A program made the translations under genes and the position numbers. The notes under the pieces are model-generated. The model did no database searches. It saw only the letters and a program-made list of their open reading frames with translations, and was not told the origin of the DNA. DNA of 64,000 bases from Candidimonas sp. SYP-B2681 (lineage in GTDB: Bacteria; Pseudomonadota; Gammaproteobacteria; Burkholderiales; Burkholderiaceae_B), in contig NZ_RYDV01000005.1 in NCBI RefSeq assembly GCF_003971065.1, forward strand, positions 1 to 64,000. Direction: 5' to 3'. This document shows positions 45,547 through 55,312 of this stretch, piece after piece. The first letter of the stretch is position 1; the number at the start of each line of letters is the position of its first letter.

Positions 45547-46692
45547 TCAAATTTGCGGTCGCCGGTAAAGCATTTCGAATTGGTCGACGGCATGCCTAAG
45601 GGTAAAAAACTGTTCTATGCGCCGCCTCGACTGTTGACCTCTTTCTTTCCTTTGCAACGGTTCCTCCTGTGCCATCCGGGTCATGGCGTCCGCCAGCCGT
45701 TCAGTTGAATCAGCCGGAACGATCAGGCCTGTTTCGCCCAGTAATACGTTGGCGTCGCCCACATCGGTTGTGACGCAGGGCAAACCAATGCACATGGCTT
45801 CACCCAGAACGTTGGGAAATCCTTCGGTTCGGGAATGCAGGCAGAAGATATCCATGGCGCTCATGCATGCCGCGACATCGGCGCGTTCGCCAAGCAAAGA
45901 AAATCGTTCCGGAAAACCAGTGGCGTCCATCAGCGTTACAAGGGCCTGGTTCTCCATCGTCAGGTCGCGGCCAACAAGCAGGAATCGCAGCCTTGCGTCT
46001 GTACGGCCCGCCATGCCTGCCGCGCGAATAAAGCTTGCATGGTCCTTGGCAGCGCTATACCGGCCCACGGATCCGATGACAACATCGTCGCTCGCGAAGC
46101 CCTGCTGGTTGCGCAGGGTTAGCCGTGCTGACTCGGAATGCCGGAATTGTTCAGGGTCGTAGCCGTTATGAATTACCTGCATGCGGGACGGGTCATAGCC
46201 CGCTGCGGCGTGGACGGCGCGCGCCGATTCGGCCACGCAAACAATGCGCCGTGGAATGGCATGAGAACCCCAGGCGCATATTTTTCGGATCAGTCGCTTC
46301 AGGCGCGTTCCGCCGGACTCGAAGTGGGAATTTCGTATACCCCACAGAATGTTTTGAATGCCCAAGCGCCGGCCCGCCAGGCCTCCTAACAGGTCGGCGT
46401 AATACATCCAGCATTGCAAGACGTCGGGTCTATCATTCCGAAGGGCGGCGAGCAGCCGGAAATACACCTTAGGCGCATCGCGTACGCTGCGCATATTCAA
46501 GGCGCTAACGGGCACGCCCATCTTTTCCAGCCTGGGGCCCAACACGCCTTTTCCGGTCAGCGATATCACCCGATGTTCGAATTCGGGGCAGGCGTTGTGG
46601 GCTTCTACAAGGCGATACAAGAAGCGTTCGGCGCCACCTACATCCAAGCCGACGATCACGTGCGCGATTTTTATACGATGCTTGCTAGTCAT
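45547..46692 (-). CDS. Glycosyltransferase family 4
   Basis: 381-residue GT-B enzyme. N-terminal acceptor-side motif HVIVGLDVGGAERFLYRLVEAH, with the GGAE loop; C-terminal donor motif RTEGFPNVLGEAMCIGLPCVTTDVGDANVLLG. The substrate is unknown. It abuts asnB (TAA directly followed by ATG at 46692). Confidence 0.92.
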   Translation of the reverse strand: MTSKHRIKIAHVIVGLDVGGAERFLYRLVEAHNACPEFEHRVISLTGKGVLGPRLEKMGVPVSALNMRSVRDAPKVYFRLLAALRNDRPDVLQCWMYYADLLGGLAGRRLGIQNILWGIRNSHFESGGTRLKRLIRKICAWGSHAIPRRIVCVAESARAVHAAAGYDPSRMQVIHNGYDPEQFRHSESARLTLRNQQGFASDDVVIGSVGRYSAAKDHASFIRAAGMAGRTDARLRFLLVGRDLTMENQALVTLMDATGFPERFSLLGERADVAACMSAMDIFCLHSRTEGFPNVLGEAMCIGLPCVTTDVGDANVLLGETGLIVPADSTERLADAMTRMAQEEPLQRKERGQQSRRRIEQFFTLRHAVDQFEMLYRRPQI

Positions 46693-48651
46693 TTACGTTT
46701 GTCTTTCCAACCACGCCTGGAACATCAACAAGGACCACAGCCTGGCGGAAAAATCATGCTTACCTTCCAAATGAAGTCGCCATGCCTGACGAATGGGCGC
46801 GGGATAAAAATAGCCTTCCTGTCGGATTCGACGTTCGTCCAGCAGTGCCTCTGCCCAGTCGCGCAAAGGGCCGCGTAGCCAAGCAGCCAATGGCACCGAA
46901 AAACCTTTCTTTGGCCGTTCAATAAGCTCGCGCGGAACGTGCCGGTACAGCACTTCGCGCAACAGCCACTTTCCTTTTCCCTCGCGGATTTTCATGGCTA
47001 GTGGCATGCGCCATGCAAGCTCCACAAACCGGTGGTCCAACATGGGCACACGAACTTCAAGGCTATTTGCCATCGCAGCCCTGTCGACCTTGGGCAGAAT
47101 GTCATCGGCCATATATGACTGAGTTCCGACAGCCATCATCCAGTGTTCGAAACTGTCGGTATGCGGCCACGCCTCGGGCGTGTTGAGCAGTGTTGCGGGC
47201 TCGTGGGAACCAATCAGGAGGTGCTCAGGCCGACCCCAATGGCTGCTAAGCCGGCGATAGAGTTCTTCCGGGCCGCCCGAAGACATTAGCCCCGCCAGCT
47301 TGTGGAGCTTTTCGCCATTGAGTGAGCGTCCGGTCTTGCCGGGTATCAGTGGGCTTAGCGTTTTCAGAATGCTGTCCCACGAAGTGGCCGACACGCCTTC
47401 GAGACCCCCAGCGACCATGTTCCGCAGTGGCGCGGGTAGCCGGCTTATCTTGCGCCAAAGCGCCGGGGCAAATTGATGGGTGTTATATCCGCCGAACAAC
47501 TCATCGCCGGCATCGCCGCTGAGGGCAACGGAGACGTGCTGCTTGGCTAATTCGCAGACGAGAAACGTAGGTATCTGCGAGCTATCGGCAAAGGGCTCGT
47601 CATAGATGTCGGGCAAGCGCGGAATCACAGCTAGCGCGTCTTCGGCGCGCACATACAGTTCAGTATGCTCGGTTCCTATATGCTGCGCGATCGCCCGGGC
47701 GTGATTCGCTTCGTTATAACGTTCGTCGTCAAATCCGATCGTGAAACTGCGTACGGGTCGCTGACTCTGTGTTTGCATGAGGGCGACGATGACACTGCTG
47801 TCGATCCCGCCGCTCAAGAACGCACCCAGGGGAACGTCGGCGAGCATTTGCGCGCCTATGCTACTGCTCAGCTGCTGCTCAATCGCATCGCTTGCTTCCT
47901 TTTCCGAGCCGGCAAAGGGATTGGCCAGGCCGGCGTGGATCGCGTCATTCATTTTCCAATAGGCGCGCGGCTCGGCAAGACGCGCCGACACCGGGTCGCG
48001 AAGTTGAATATTGATGTAGTGACCGGCACCGAGCTTTTGTATGCCCTGATAGATGCTATGTGGTGCGCCGATATAGCCATGACGCAAAAGCAGGGCGATG
48101 GCATTGCGATCTATCGTGGGCCGAAAATCGGGATGCGCTTTGAGCGCCTTGAGCTCCGATCCGAACAGCAACATATGGCCTTGCCAGCCCCAATACAGAG
48201 GCTTCTCGCCAAGACGGTCCCGCGCTAGCGTCAAGACTCTGGATTCACGGTCCCAAAGGGCAATGGCAAACATTCCCGTTGTGGCCTGCAGTGTCGCCTC
48301 GACTCCCCAGGCGGCAAAGCAGGCCAGTAGCGTCTCGGTGTCTGCATGGCCGCGCCAGTTGATTTGCAAGCCTTCGTCGCTTAAGCGCTGACGCAATTCG
48401 GGATGGTTGTAAATTTCCCCATTGAATGCAATGACGTAGCGGCCACAAGCCGAATGCATGGGCTGATGACCGGCAGGCGACAAATCGAGAATCGACAGGC
48501 GCCGGTGGGCCAGTGTCAGTCCTGCAGCATGGTCGCACCATACGCCCGAGTCGTCAGGACCTCGGTAAGCAATGGCATCCGCCATCCCGAGACCAATCTC
48601 GGCGCTCGTAGTAGTGCTAGCAGGTGAAAAGAAGCCTGTCAGGCCACACAT
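46693..48651 (-). CDS. asnB: Glutamine-hydrolysing asparagine synthase AsnB
   Basis: 652 residues. Cys2 after the initiator Met (MCGLTGFFSP) is the glutaminase nucleophile; the N-terminal nucleophile hydrolase domain has AHRRLSILDLSPAGHQPM and FNGEIYNH. The synthetase domain has the ATP pyrophosphatase loop LSGGIDSSVIVAL. AsnB-like amidotransferases are common in polysaccharide loci, where they may amidate a sugar acid; free asparagine synthesis is also possible. Placement inside the operon favours a role in the polysaccharide. Confidence 0.93.
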   Translation of the reverse strand: MCGLTGFFSPASTTTSAEIGLGMADAIAYRGPDDSGVWCDHAAGLTLAHRRLSILDLSPAGHQPMHSACGRYVIAFNGEIYNHPELRQRLSDEGLQINWRGHADTETLLACFAAWGVEATLQATTGMFAIALWDRESRVLTLARDRLGEKPLYWGWQGHMLLFGSELKALKAHPDFRPTIDRNAIALLLRHGYIGAPHSIYQGIQKLGAGHYINIQLRDPVSARLAEPRAYWKMNDAIHAGLANPFAGSEKEASDAIEQQLSSSIGAQMLADVPLGAFLSGGIDSSVIVALMQTQSQRPVRSFTIGFDDERYNEANHARAIAQHIGTEHTELYVRAEDALAVIPRLPDIYDEPFADSSQIPTFLVCELAKQHVSVALSGDAGDELFGGYNTHQFAPALWRKISRLPAPLRNMVAGGLEGVSATSWDSILKTLSPLIPGKTGRSLNGEKLHKLAGLMSSGGPEELYRRLSSHWGRPEHLLIGSHEPATLLNTPEAWPHTDSFEHWMMAVGTQSYMADDILPKVDRAAMANSLEVRVPMLDHRFVELAWRMPLAMKIREGKGKWLLREVLYRHVPRELIERPKKGFSVPLAAWLRGPLRDWAEALLDERRIRQEGYFYPAPIRQAWRLHLEGKHDFSARLWSLLMFQAWLERQT

Positions 48652-48672
48652 AAAAATCCTTGAATAGAAGTA

Positions 48673-49818
48673 TCAGACAAAACGTGATCGTTCCGGGTCC
48701 AATACGTTCAGATAGCCGTCGATCGCGTGGTCGACGCTGAAGGCGTCTGCCCTTTTCTTGACATCTGGCGGGGTTTTGTCGGCTAAGGTTTGCCTGATGG
48801 CGTCGGCCAATGCGATGGCATCACCGACCGGAGCCAGACGGCCCCATTTGCCTTGTTCGAGTATTTCGTCCGGACCACTAGGGCAGTGCGTGCTGACCAC
48901 CGGCGTGCCGCAAGCCATGGCTTCGACCAGCACGTTGCCAAAACCTTCCCAGCGGGACGACAACACGAAGACCGATGCGCCGCGCATCCAGTTGTAAGGA
49001 TTGCCTTGGAAACCCGCCAGCAGTATGTCGTCTTTGAATTCGGAGGCGTCTTTATGCGATTCCACGAATGGCCGCTCGCCGCCTTCGCCCAGTATCACCA
49101 GCCTGGCGTTAGTCGACCGCCGCAGATGGCCAAACGCCTTTATCAACGTGGGAAAGTCTTTCTCTTTGCTCAGGCGCCCGACGCCGATAATCACGGGTGG
49201 TTCACCGCTGGCAAACCAGGGGTGATTCAAAGGGTCCAGGCTTTTGAGCGCGAGTTCGACCGTTTCTATAGGGTTATGACGGGTCTCGACTGCGGTTCGG
49301 GAATAGCCCAGCGTTCGGCTCAAATCGTCGGCCACACCGTCGGAAACCGCTACGATGGCGTCCGCCCGGGAATACGACACTTTCATCAGCCACGGCAATA
49401 CTTTCGACACCATTCCTTTCGTGTCGGCCACGGCTTGCGACAGATTGGCGTGTTCCGACAACACCAGGCGTGTGGGGCTTGCGGAAACAAAACGAGCCCA
49501 TACCGCGACCACATTGACATAATTCATCGCTGAAAGCATGGCGGCTGGCTTTTCTCGCCTAAGGTAGTTCGCCAGGGAGAACAAACTGGTCAAGGCGCGC
49601 TTTCCCTTCAGGTCCACCACACGCACTTCGGGGGCGACCTCGGCGCGATAAACGCCGATATCCCTTACCAGAACGAGATCGACATTGATGCCGCGCCTTG
49701 CAAAACCGTTTGCCAATGAAACCATGACACGTTCTGCACCGCCGCCATTCAGCGATGGAATAAATAGCGCGAGTCTGCCTGAGGGCTTTTCGTTTACGTC
49801 TTGCATTTGCCTATTCAC
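48673..49818 (-). CDS. Glycosyltransferase family 4
   Basis: 381-residue GT-B enzyme. Motifs are FIPSLNGGGAERVMVSLANGF at the N-terminus, IGVGRLSKEKDFPTLIKAF and SRWEGFGNVLVEAMACGTPVVSTHCPSGPDEIL in the donor half. It overlaps the pyruvyl transferase gene by 4 bases (ATGA). Donor and acceptor unknown. Confidence 0.93.
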   Translation of the reverse strand: MNRQMQDVNEKPSGRLALFIPSLNGGGAERVMVSLANGFARRGINVDLVLVRDIGVYRAEVAPEVRVVDLKGKRALTSLFSLANYLRREKPAAMLSAMNYVNVVAVWARFVSASPTRLVLSEHANLSQAVADTKGMVSKVLPWLMKVSYSRADAIVAVSDGVADDLSRTLGYSRTAVETRHNPIETVELALKSLDPLNHPWFASGEPPVIIGVGRLSKEKDFPTLIKAFGHLRRSTNARLVILGEGGERPFVESHKDASEFKDDILLAGFQGNPYNWMRGASVFVLSSRWEGFGNVLVEAMACGTPVVSTHCPSGPDEILEQGKWGRLAPVGDAIALADAIRQTLADKTPPDVKKRADAFSVDHAIDGYLNVLDPERSRFV

Positions 49819-51005
49819 GCCGGCATTGCGGCGTTGACAGTGAACAGAAAGTCTTTCTGAAGGCTTGCCCTGATTGGATCGATGTGGGCAGGTGTTTCAA
49901 GCAACAGCATCGCGCCTATGTCCTGCGCCGAGCATTGCGGGAATTGCGCTAAGGAAACGCAGGAGTCGCGCTTGCCGCAGTACGTGAACATGTGGAGCAC
50001 CTTGGGATCCCATTCGAAACCAACCACTGGAACTTGCAGCGCCATGGCGGTGACAGCGGCATGCATGCGGTACGCCGCAAGCGCGCGATAGCTGCCTATC
50101 TTGTTCATCAAATCGACGGGGCTTTTGATGGCGGTGCAGACGGATACACCGGGATATTGGTGTTTCAGGCTTTCCCACAGTTCGTGTGCGAACTCATTAT
50201 CAAGATCCGATCCGTTCGATAGCAGTTCAATCTTTTCGGCGCCGACCTTTGCGGCAAGCGACTCAACAACCCCAGCCCACCACCGCAAGGCATAGTCCTT
50301 GTCTGACATGGGATGTTCCGGGATAAGTGTTTTCAGTATGGACGGAGCAATGACGCCCAATCCCACCGTACCGCTGGAGCCAGCGGGAGTGTTGGCCCTA
50401 TCCAGGTAAAGCGCACTGTCGAAACTGGAATAGACCTTATCAGCATAGGGCTTACCGACGGTGGATTTGACCAAAGCGCATGAATGGTCGTCGCGGCACA
50501 TCACGCTGGTGACCGCGGGCGACTTGAGAATCCGGGCGACGATCTTCCTGGCAAGCCAACTGTATTTCTTTCCCGCGCCGACCGAAAAAAGCTTTACAGG
50601 AACGGCGTTGCGTTCGCACTGCTGAACGATGCGCAATATCAGCAAAGGAAAATTAAGAAAGTTATCCATTAACAAGTTGCCGCCGCCTATCACTACCTGA
50701 GCGTAGTGCTCGGTCTTGTAGCTGGCGGCTATCTTCTTGTATCGCGTGAAGTAAAACAGGATAGAGACCAGGTAGTTGACGGCACTCGATTGCAGTAATC
50801 GAGTTTTCAACATGTTCTTCTTCGGTTTGGCATGGGACAGTGTGAAGCTGGTTTCGCCTATGGGATTGCCGAAGAAATCCTTGAAATCGGCCTCTACGTC
50901 GTTATCGCGACACAAGTTTTCAATGGCCAGCTTGATGATTCCGTCGCCTACGTTCTTGGAGGAATACTCCCCGGCAAATAGCGTTTTACCCATTATTAAA
51001 TCCAT
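49815..51005 (-). CDS. Polysaccharide pyruvyl transferase family protein
   Basis: 396 residues (392 if the second ATG, at 50993, is used). The family features are an N-terminal GEYSSKNVGDGIIKLAIENL, the loop VVIGGGNLLMDNFLNFPLLIL, VKLFSVGAGKKYSW and a C-terminal AYRMHAAVTAMALQVPVVGFEWDPKV. Known members add a pyruvate ketal to a sugar of the repeat unit from phosphoenolpyruvate, giving negative charge. Here the acceptor sugar is unknown. Confidence 0.88.
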   Translation of the reverse strand: MDLIMGKTLFAGEYSSKNVGDGIIKLAIENLCRDNDVEADFKDFFGNPIGETSFTLSHAKPKKNMLKTRLLQSSAVNYLVSILFYFTRYKKIAASYKTEHYAQVVIGGGNLLMDNFLNFPLLILRIVQQCERNAVPVKLFSVGAGKKYSWLARKIVARILKSPAVTSVMCRDDHSCALVKSTVGKPYADKVYSSFDSALYLDRANTPAGSSGTVGLGVIAPSILKTLIPEHPMSDKDYALRWWAGVVESLAAKVGAEKIELLSNGSDLDNEFAHELWESLKHQYPGVSVCTAIKSPVDLMNKIGSYRALAAYRMHAAVTAMALQVPVVGFEWDPKVLHMFTYCGKRDSCVSLAQFPQCSAQDIGAMLLLETPAHIDPIRASLQKDFLFTVNAAMPA

Positions 51006-51054
51006 TCCACACTTCGTTCAGTTCCATTAGTTCGGTCCCCGCTGGGGGTGTTCA

Positions 51055-52530
51055 TCAGGCACGAGTCTTAGCCGCTTTCGTCCGCAAGTGGCCAGACAAC
51101 AGGGCGAGTAGTTTGTTCTTCATAAGCACGTAGGCCTCGATCCTGGCGAAGTGGCAGATCACAAAATAAAGGACGAAAAATGCCATTCCGCCAAGCAATG
51201 CGGACCATAGGGCCGATACGTCGACCGCACCCAAAAGTAGTGCAGTCGTCGCGACAGCCGCCGCAGACGCCGCCACCGGTTTCAAAATATCGATCGTTTG
51301 CTCCGAGAGGCGATAGTCGATCAATGCCGTTGAGTAATACATATAGGGCAATGACGACAGCACGACGGCGATGATCTGGCCAATCAGGATGCCGACGATG
51401 CCATAAGGAACGGATGCCGCGAGCAGAACAAGATGAAGCGCTTTTTTGACAAGACCGAGGTATAAGATCAAGTCGGTACGGCCTTTGACTTTAAGCATAT
51501 TGAAATTGACAGCCTGTATCGGAAACAGGATTCCCGCCATACATAGCAGTTGCAGGTAGGGCACTGCCGGCAGCCAACGCTCGTTGAAGGCTATCTGGAA
51601 CAGCGGTTCTGCCAGTAGGGAAACAATCAACAGGCTCGGGGTGATTACAAAGAACAGCAGCTGAATAATCACTCGGTACATTTTCTTCAGGCCTGCGTTT
51701 TCGTCCTGAATTTGTGCCATGGCCGGATACGTTGCCTGCTGCACCGCGCTATTGGCCTGGTCGACAATCAGATCGCGAATCCGCTTGGCAAAGTAGTACA
51801 GCCCGGTGACCTCTGGGGTAAACAACTTGCCGATGACAAGAATGTATGAATTCTCGTACAAGACATTCAACGTGCTTTCCAGAGTGAGTCGTGAACCGAA
51901 ACCAAACATGGTTTTGAACGAGGCAACACTGAATGAAAGGCTAGGACGCCACGTGCTGGAGAGCCACAGCATGCCGGTCGATACCACCGCCGATACCATG
52001 AATTGCGCGACCAGGCTCCAGACCCCGAAACCGGCATAGGCCATCGACACTGCTACGATTCCTGCGGCGACCGTCGCTATCGAATTGACTCGCATCAAGG
52101 ACTTGAAGTCCATATTGCGATTCAATAATGCCTGTTGCACGACTTTTAACGAGTTGATGAAAAGGACCACGCCGGTAACTCGAATCAACTGCGTCAGTTC
52201 AGGCTGCTCGTAGAACTCCGCTGCCCAGGGTGCCACCAGGTAAATCAGCAGGTAAGTAATAACGCTGAAGGCCAGGTTGGTAAAGAACGCCGTTGAGAGG
52301 TCGATGGGTTCAAGTTGTTTTTGCCGGATGATCGCTTGCCCGAACCCCGATGTCATCAAGGCGTCGGCCAGCGCGTAGCATATGGCAATCATCGCCATAA
52401 GCCCGAACGCATCCGGCGCCAGGAACCTGGCCAGGAATAAGGTAAAAATCACGGACGCACCGCGGCTGACGAACATATTGGCTATGTTCCAGACAATACC
52501 TATTCCGATTTTCCTGTTAAGACTGCTCAC
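51055..52530 (-). CDS. Wzx-type lipid-linked oligosaccharide flippase
   Basis: 491-residue MOP-superfamily protein with about 12-14 membrane helices. The N-terminus IGIVWNIANMFVSRGASVIFTLFLARFLAPDAFGLMAMI is typical of Wzx/RfbX-like flippases (polysaccharide biosynthesis family). It moves the undecaprenyl-linked repeat unit across the inner membrane for Wzy to polymerise. It starts two bases after the wzc stop. Confidence 0.92.
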   Translation of the reverse strand: MSSLNRKIGIGIVWNIANMFVSRGASVIFTLFLARFLAPDAFGLMAMIAICYALADALMTSGFGQAIIRQKQLEPIDLSTAFFTNLAFSVITYLLIYLVAPWAAEFYEQPELTQLIRVTGVVLFINSLKVVQQALLNRNMDFKSLMRVNSIATVAAGIVAVSMAYAGFGVWSLVAQFMVSAVVSTGMLWLSSTWRPSLSFSVASFKTMFGFGSRLTLESTLNVLYENSYILVIGKLFTPEVTGLYYFAKRIRDLIVDQANSAVQQATYPAMAQIQDENAGLKKMYRVIIQLLFFVITPSLLIVSLLAEPLFQIAFNERWLPAVPYLQLLCMAGILFPIQAVNFNMLKVKGRTDLILYLGLVKKALHLVLLAASVPYGIVGILIGQIIAVVLSSLPYMYYSTALIDYRLSEQTIDILKPVAASAAAVATTALLLGAVDVSALWSALLGGMAFFVLYFVICHFARIEAYVLMKNKLLALLSGHLRTKAAKTRA

Positions 52531-52532
52531 TG

Positions 52533-54764
52533 TCAGGACTTCTCGGCTTCGTATTCATAGTTGGTGTACTTGTAATTTCCATATTTCGAGCCATAGCGCC
52601 GAGTCGAAGCGGCGAGGCCGTTGAAAATAACGCCCTTTACCCGGGTGCCTGCCTGGAGCAGGCGCTTGGACGATTCTTCGATCTCGCCCAAGGTGCTGAC
52701 TTCAGCCCTTGCAAGCAAGAACACCGTGCCGGCCAGACCTGCAAGTGCAATGGCGTCTGAAACGGCCAGTACCGGACTGGTGTCGAAAAGCACAACGTCG
52801 TAGCCGGCAGACATCTCGCGCAGCACGCTGGCCGTTGTAGGCGACATCAGCAACTCTGCGGGATTGGGCGGCAGCACGCCGGTGGTGATCAAATCCACAT
52901 TTGGCACGACATTCTTATGTATGACCTGTTCTAGAGAACGTCCCCCAGCGATAAGTTCGCTCAGGCCATTGTTGCGATCCAGCCCGAAGTACTGGTTGAT
53001 ATAGCCCTTGCGCAGGTCGGCATCCACCAGCAGAACCCGCTTGCCCCCCGCGCCAACCACGGTGGCGAAGTTCACACTCGTAAACGATTTGCCGATACCC
53101 GGAGTCGGCCCCGTGAACAGCACGACATTGTTTGTGGCGTCCAGCATGGCGAACTGCATTGCTGTCCTCAAGCTGCGCAAGCTTTCTACAGCTGGGTCAC
53201 GGGGCGAGATTGCAGCCAGTACATGTGTGCCGGCCACGCGATTCGATATCATTCCATGCAACGCGGTCTGCGGCTCGGAATGCGGTACGGTAGCGAACAC
53301 ATGCAACCCCAACGTCGATTCAATGTCGGCAGGGTCTTTGATGCCGGGACGCATCATGTTGCGCGCCAGGGCCACGCCGACGCCTATTGCAAGGCCGAAA
53401 AGCGCCGCTATGGCAAGGATCATCGCGCGATCCGGTTTGATCGGGGTTTCTGGCGCTACGGCGGTATCAACGACGCGCACATTGCCAACTTTGCCTTCCT
53501 TGACGAGCCTGAGTTGTTGTGCGCTGTTCAGCAGGTTCACGTAAAGCTCGCCATTAACCTTGACGTCGCGCATCAGGTTCAGCAATTGCTGCTCCATATC
53601 GGGCAGTTTCTTTATTTGGCCGGACAACTGTGAGATTTGTCGCTTCAACGCGCGAATCTGCTCGTCGATCAATTTGACGTTGGGATGTTCGTCCGTAAAC
53701 TGCGAGCTTAGCTCTCGCCGCTTTTGTTCCAAGTCGAACAGCTGGGTTTCCAGGCCGACCGAAGTGTTTAACGACAGCGAGCCTTCTGTGCCCAAGTCGA
53801 ATGTTCCATGGGCGTCGCGAAACTGCGTATATTTATCTGCCGCTTCATCCATTTTTCGTTTCAGTTCGGGCAAAAAATCGTCCAGAAAGGCGAGCGACTT
53901 TTCGGCCTCTGCGGCTTTGCGATCAATGTTCTGTTGTACGTACGCGGACCCAACTGCATTCAGAGTCCGGGTGATTTTGGCTGGATTCGTACCGGCAAGC
54001 GTTATGGACAACACTCCGGACTGCTTGCCTTTTTCCGTAATAACCAACCCGTTCTGGAGACCTTTGATCATAGCCAGGCGCGAGCGGCGCACCACGGTGA
54101 ACTCAGCGCCAGGCTTGCCGTCCAATTTGTTGATCAGAATCTTGCCCGGTTCGCCGTCCACATCGAAGTTGCTGGCGATGCCAACTTTGCCTTCGGTAAG
54201 TTTGCGACCCTCGGCATCTTGCAGTTCATATCCTTCAGCGGTGACCAGTACGGCAAGATTCTGGCCCTCCAGTTGTGGGGGAACGTCCAGCATACCCAGA
54301 CGTATTGATTCGGTGCCCGACACGTATCGGCCGAAGCCCAGAAAACCTGGATCCGACAGTTCGGTGGCCCGTGCAGCCAGCCAGGGGCCGATGAAGGGCA
54401 GGTAATTCGGAGTTGCGCTGAGGTATAGCTGCAGATTGTCGACCGCATGTCCGACCACCAGCCGCGATCGCAGTATCTCGATCTCGGCGGATGCAGACGA
54501 TTGCACGTCGAACAGGGTGGACATTTCGCTTAACAGATTGCTGGTGGTGCCCTGGCTTTGTTCTACCTGAATCAAGCTGTCGGCCTGATACACGGGTTGG
54601 CTAAGAAAGGCGTAAATGCCGCCCAGTAGCGTTGTGACGAGCGCTATGGCAGCGATTAACCAGCGAGCCTCGAGGACCACATCCAGCAAGCCCAGGAAAT
54701 TGATGTCGTCGTTGTCCCGGAGCTCGGAGAGGCTGGGTGGGTTGTTGTCGTTAGGTGTAGTCAT
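52533..54764 (-). CDS. wzc: Polysaccharide co-polymerase and tyrosine autokinase Wzc
   Basis: 743 residues from ATG 54764. An N-terminal Wzz domain (two membrane helices near 35-55 and 445-465 flank a large periplasmic part with coiled coil), then a cytosolic BY-kinase domain with Walker A FTGPTPGIGKSFTSVNFA, Walker A' VLLVDADLRKG and Walker B VLFDTSPVLAVSDA. The C-terminus is a tyrosine cluster, six Tyr in the last 22 residues, the autophosphorylation site. It controls polymer length and export together with Wza and is reversed by Wzb. 94 bases lie between its start and wzb. Confidence 0.95.
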   Translation of the reverse strand: MTTPNDNNPPSLSELRDNDDINFLGLLDVVLEARWLIAAIALVTTLLGGIYAFLSQPVYQADSLIQVEQSQGTTSNLLSEMSTLFDVQSSASAEIEILRSRLVVGHAVDNLQLYLSATPNYLPFIGPWLAARATELSDPGFLGFGRYVSGTESIRLGMLDVPPQLEGQNLAVLVTAEGYELQDAEGRKLTEGKVGIASNFDVDGEPGKILINKLDGKPGAEFTVVRRSRLAMIKGLQNGLVITEKGKQSGVLSITLAGTNPAKITRTLNAVGSAYVQQNIDRKAAEAEKSLAFLDDFLPELKRKMDEAADKYTQFRDAHGTFDLGTEGSLSLNTSVGLETQLFDLEQKRRELSSQFTDEHPNVKLIDEQIRALKRQISQLSGQIKKLPDMEQQLLNLMRDVKVNGELYVNLLNSAQQLRLVKEGKVGNVRVVDTAVAPETPIKPDRAMILAIAALFGLAIGVGVALARNMMRPGIKDPADIESTLGLHVFATVPHSEPQTALHGMISNRVAGTHVLAAISPRDPAVESLRSLRTAMQFAMLDATNNVVLFTGPTPGIGKSFTSVNFATVVGAGGKRVLLVDADLRKGYINQYFGLDRNNGLSELIAGGRSLEQVIHKNVVPNVDLITTGVLPPNPAELLMSPTTASVLREMSAGYDVVLFDTSPVLAVSDAIALAGLAGTVFLLARAEVSTLGEIEESSKRLLQAGTRVKGVIFNGLAASTRRYGSKYGNYKYTNYEYEAEKS

Positions 54765-54858
54765 TCGCTTGAGGATGGGCAGCTTGATGTTGGCGCACTC
54801 ATATGTGTGCCAGCGGCGCAGCACACAATGGCAGGGAAGGGCGTTCGGGCAAGACCTT

Positions 54859-55302
54859 TCAGCTCAATAGCCTGATGCGGTCGGACCAGTATCTGACGCC
54901 TCGGTCGATAGCTGCGTGAGCGGCTTCGAAGGCTTGGACGGCTTGCCGGTAGGGATCGGCGATTTCAAATAGATTGGATGGGCCCAGGTCGCCCAGGCAA
55001 TGTATTTTTCCTCGCGACATGGGTTGCTGTTGTTCCAGTTCCCGCTTGTGCGCGCTCTCCATGACCAGTATCAGGTCAGCCCGTGTACACATCCAGCTTG
55101 TCATTTGCTGAGCCCGGTGCTCCGATAAGTCAAGGCCATGCTGCGTTGCGACCGCCTGAGCAAGGGGGTCAGCTGGCTTCCCGACCAACGCGGCCAAACC
55201 GGCCGACCAGATTGACTTGTCAGGAAACTGCTTCTTGAGCAAGGCTTCTGCCACGGGACTGCGGCAAATATTTCCGACGCAGACGACTAGGATGGAATCC
55301 AT
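54859..55302 (-). CDS. wzb: Low-molecular-weight protein tyrosine phosphatase Wzb
   Basis: 147 residues from ATG 55302. The catalytic P loop CVGNICRSPVAEALL is at the N-terminus (Cys 9 and Arg 15) and the general acid Asp is in IADPYRQ. It dephosphorylates the Wzc tyrosine cluster so the kinase can cycle. It lies 10 bases after wza. Confidence 0.94.
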   Translation of the reverse strand: MDSILVVCVGNICRSPVAEALLKKQFPDKSIWSAGLAALVGKPADPLAQAVATQHGLDLSEHRAQQMTSWMCTRADLILVMESAHKRELEQQQPMSRGKIHCLGDLGPSNLFEIADPYRQAVQAFEAAHAAIDRGVRYWSDRIRLLS

Positions 55303-55312
55303 GATGGGCCGC

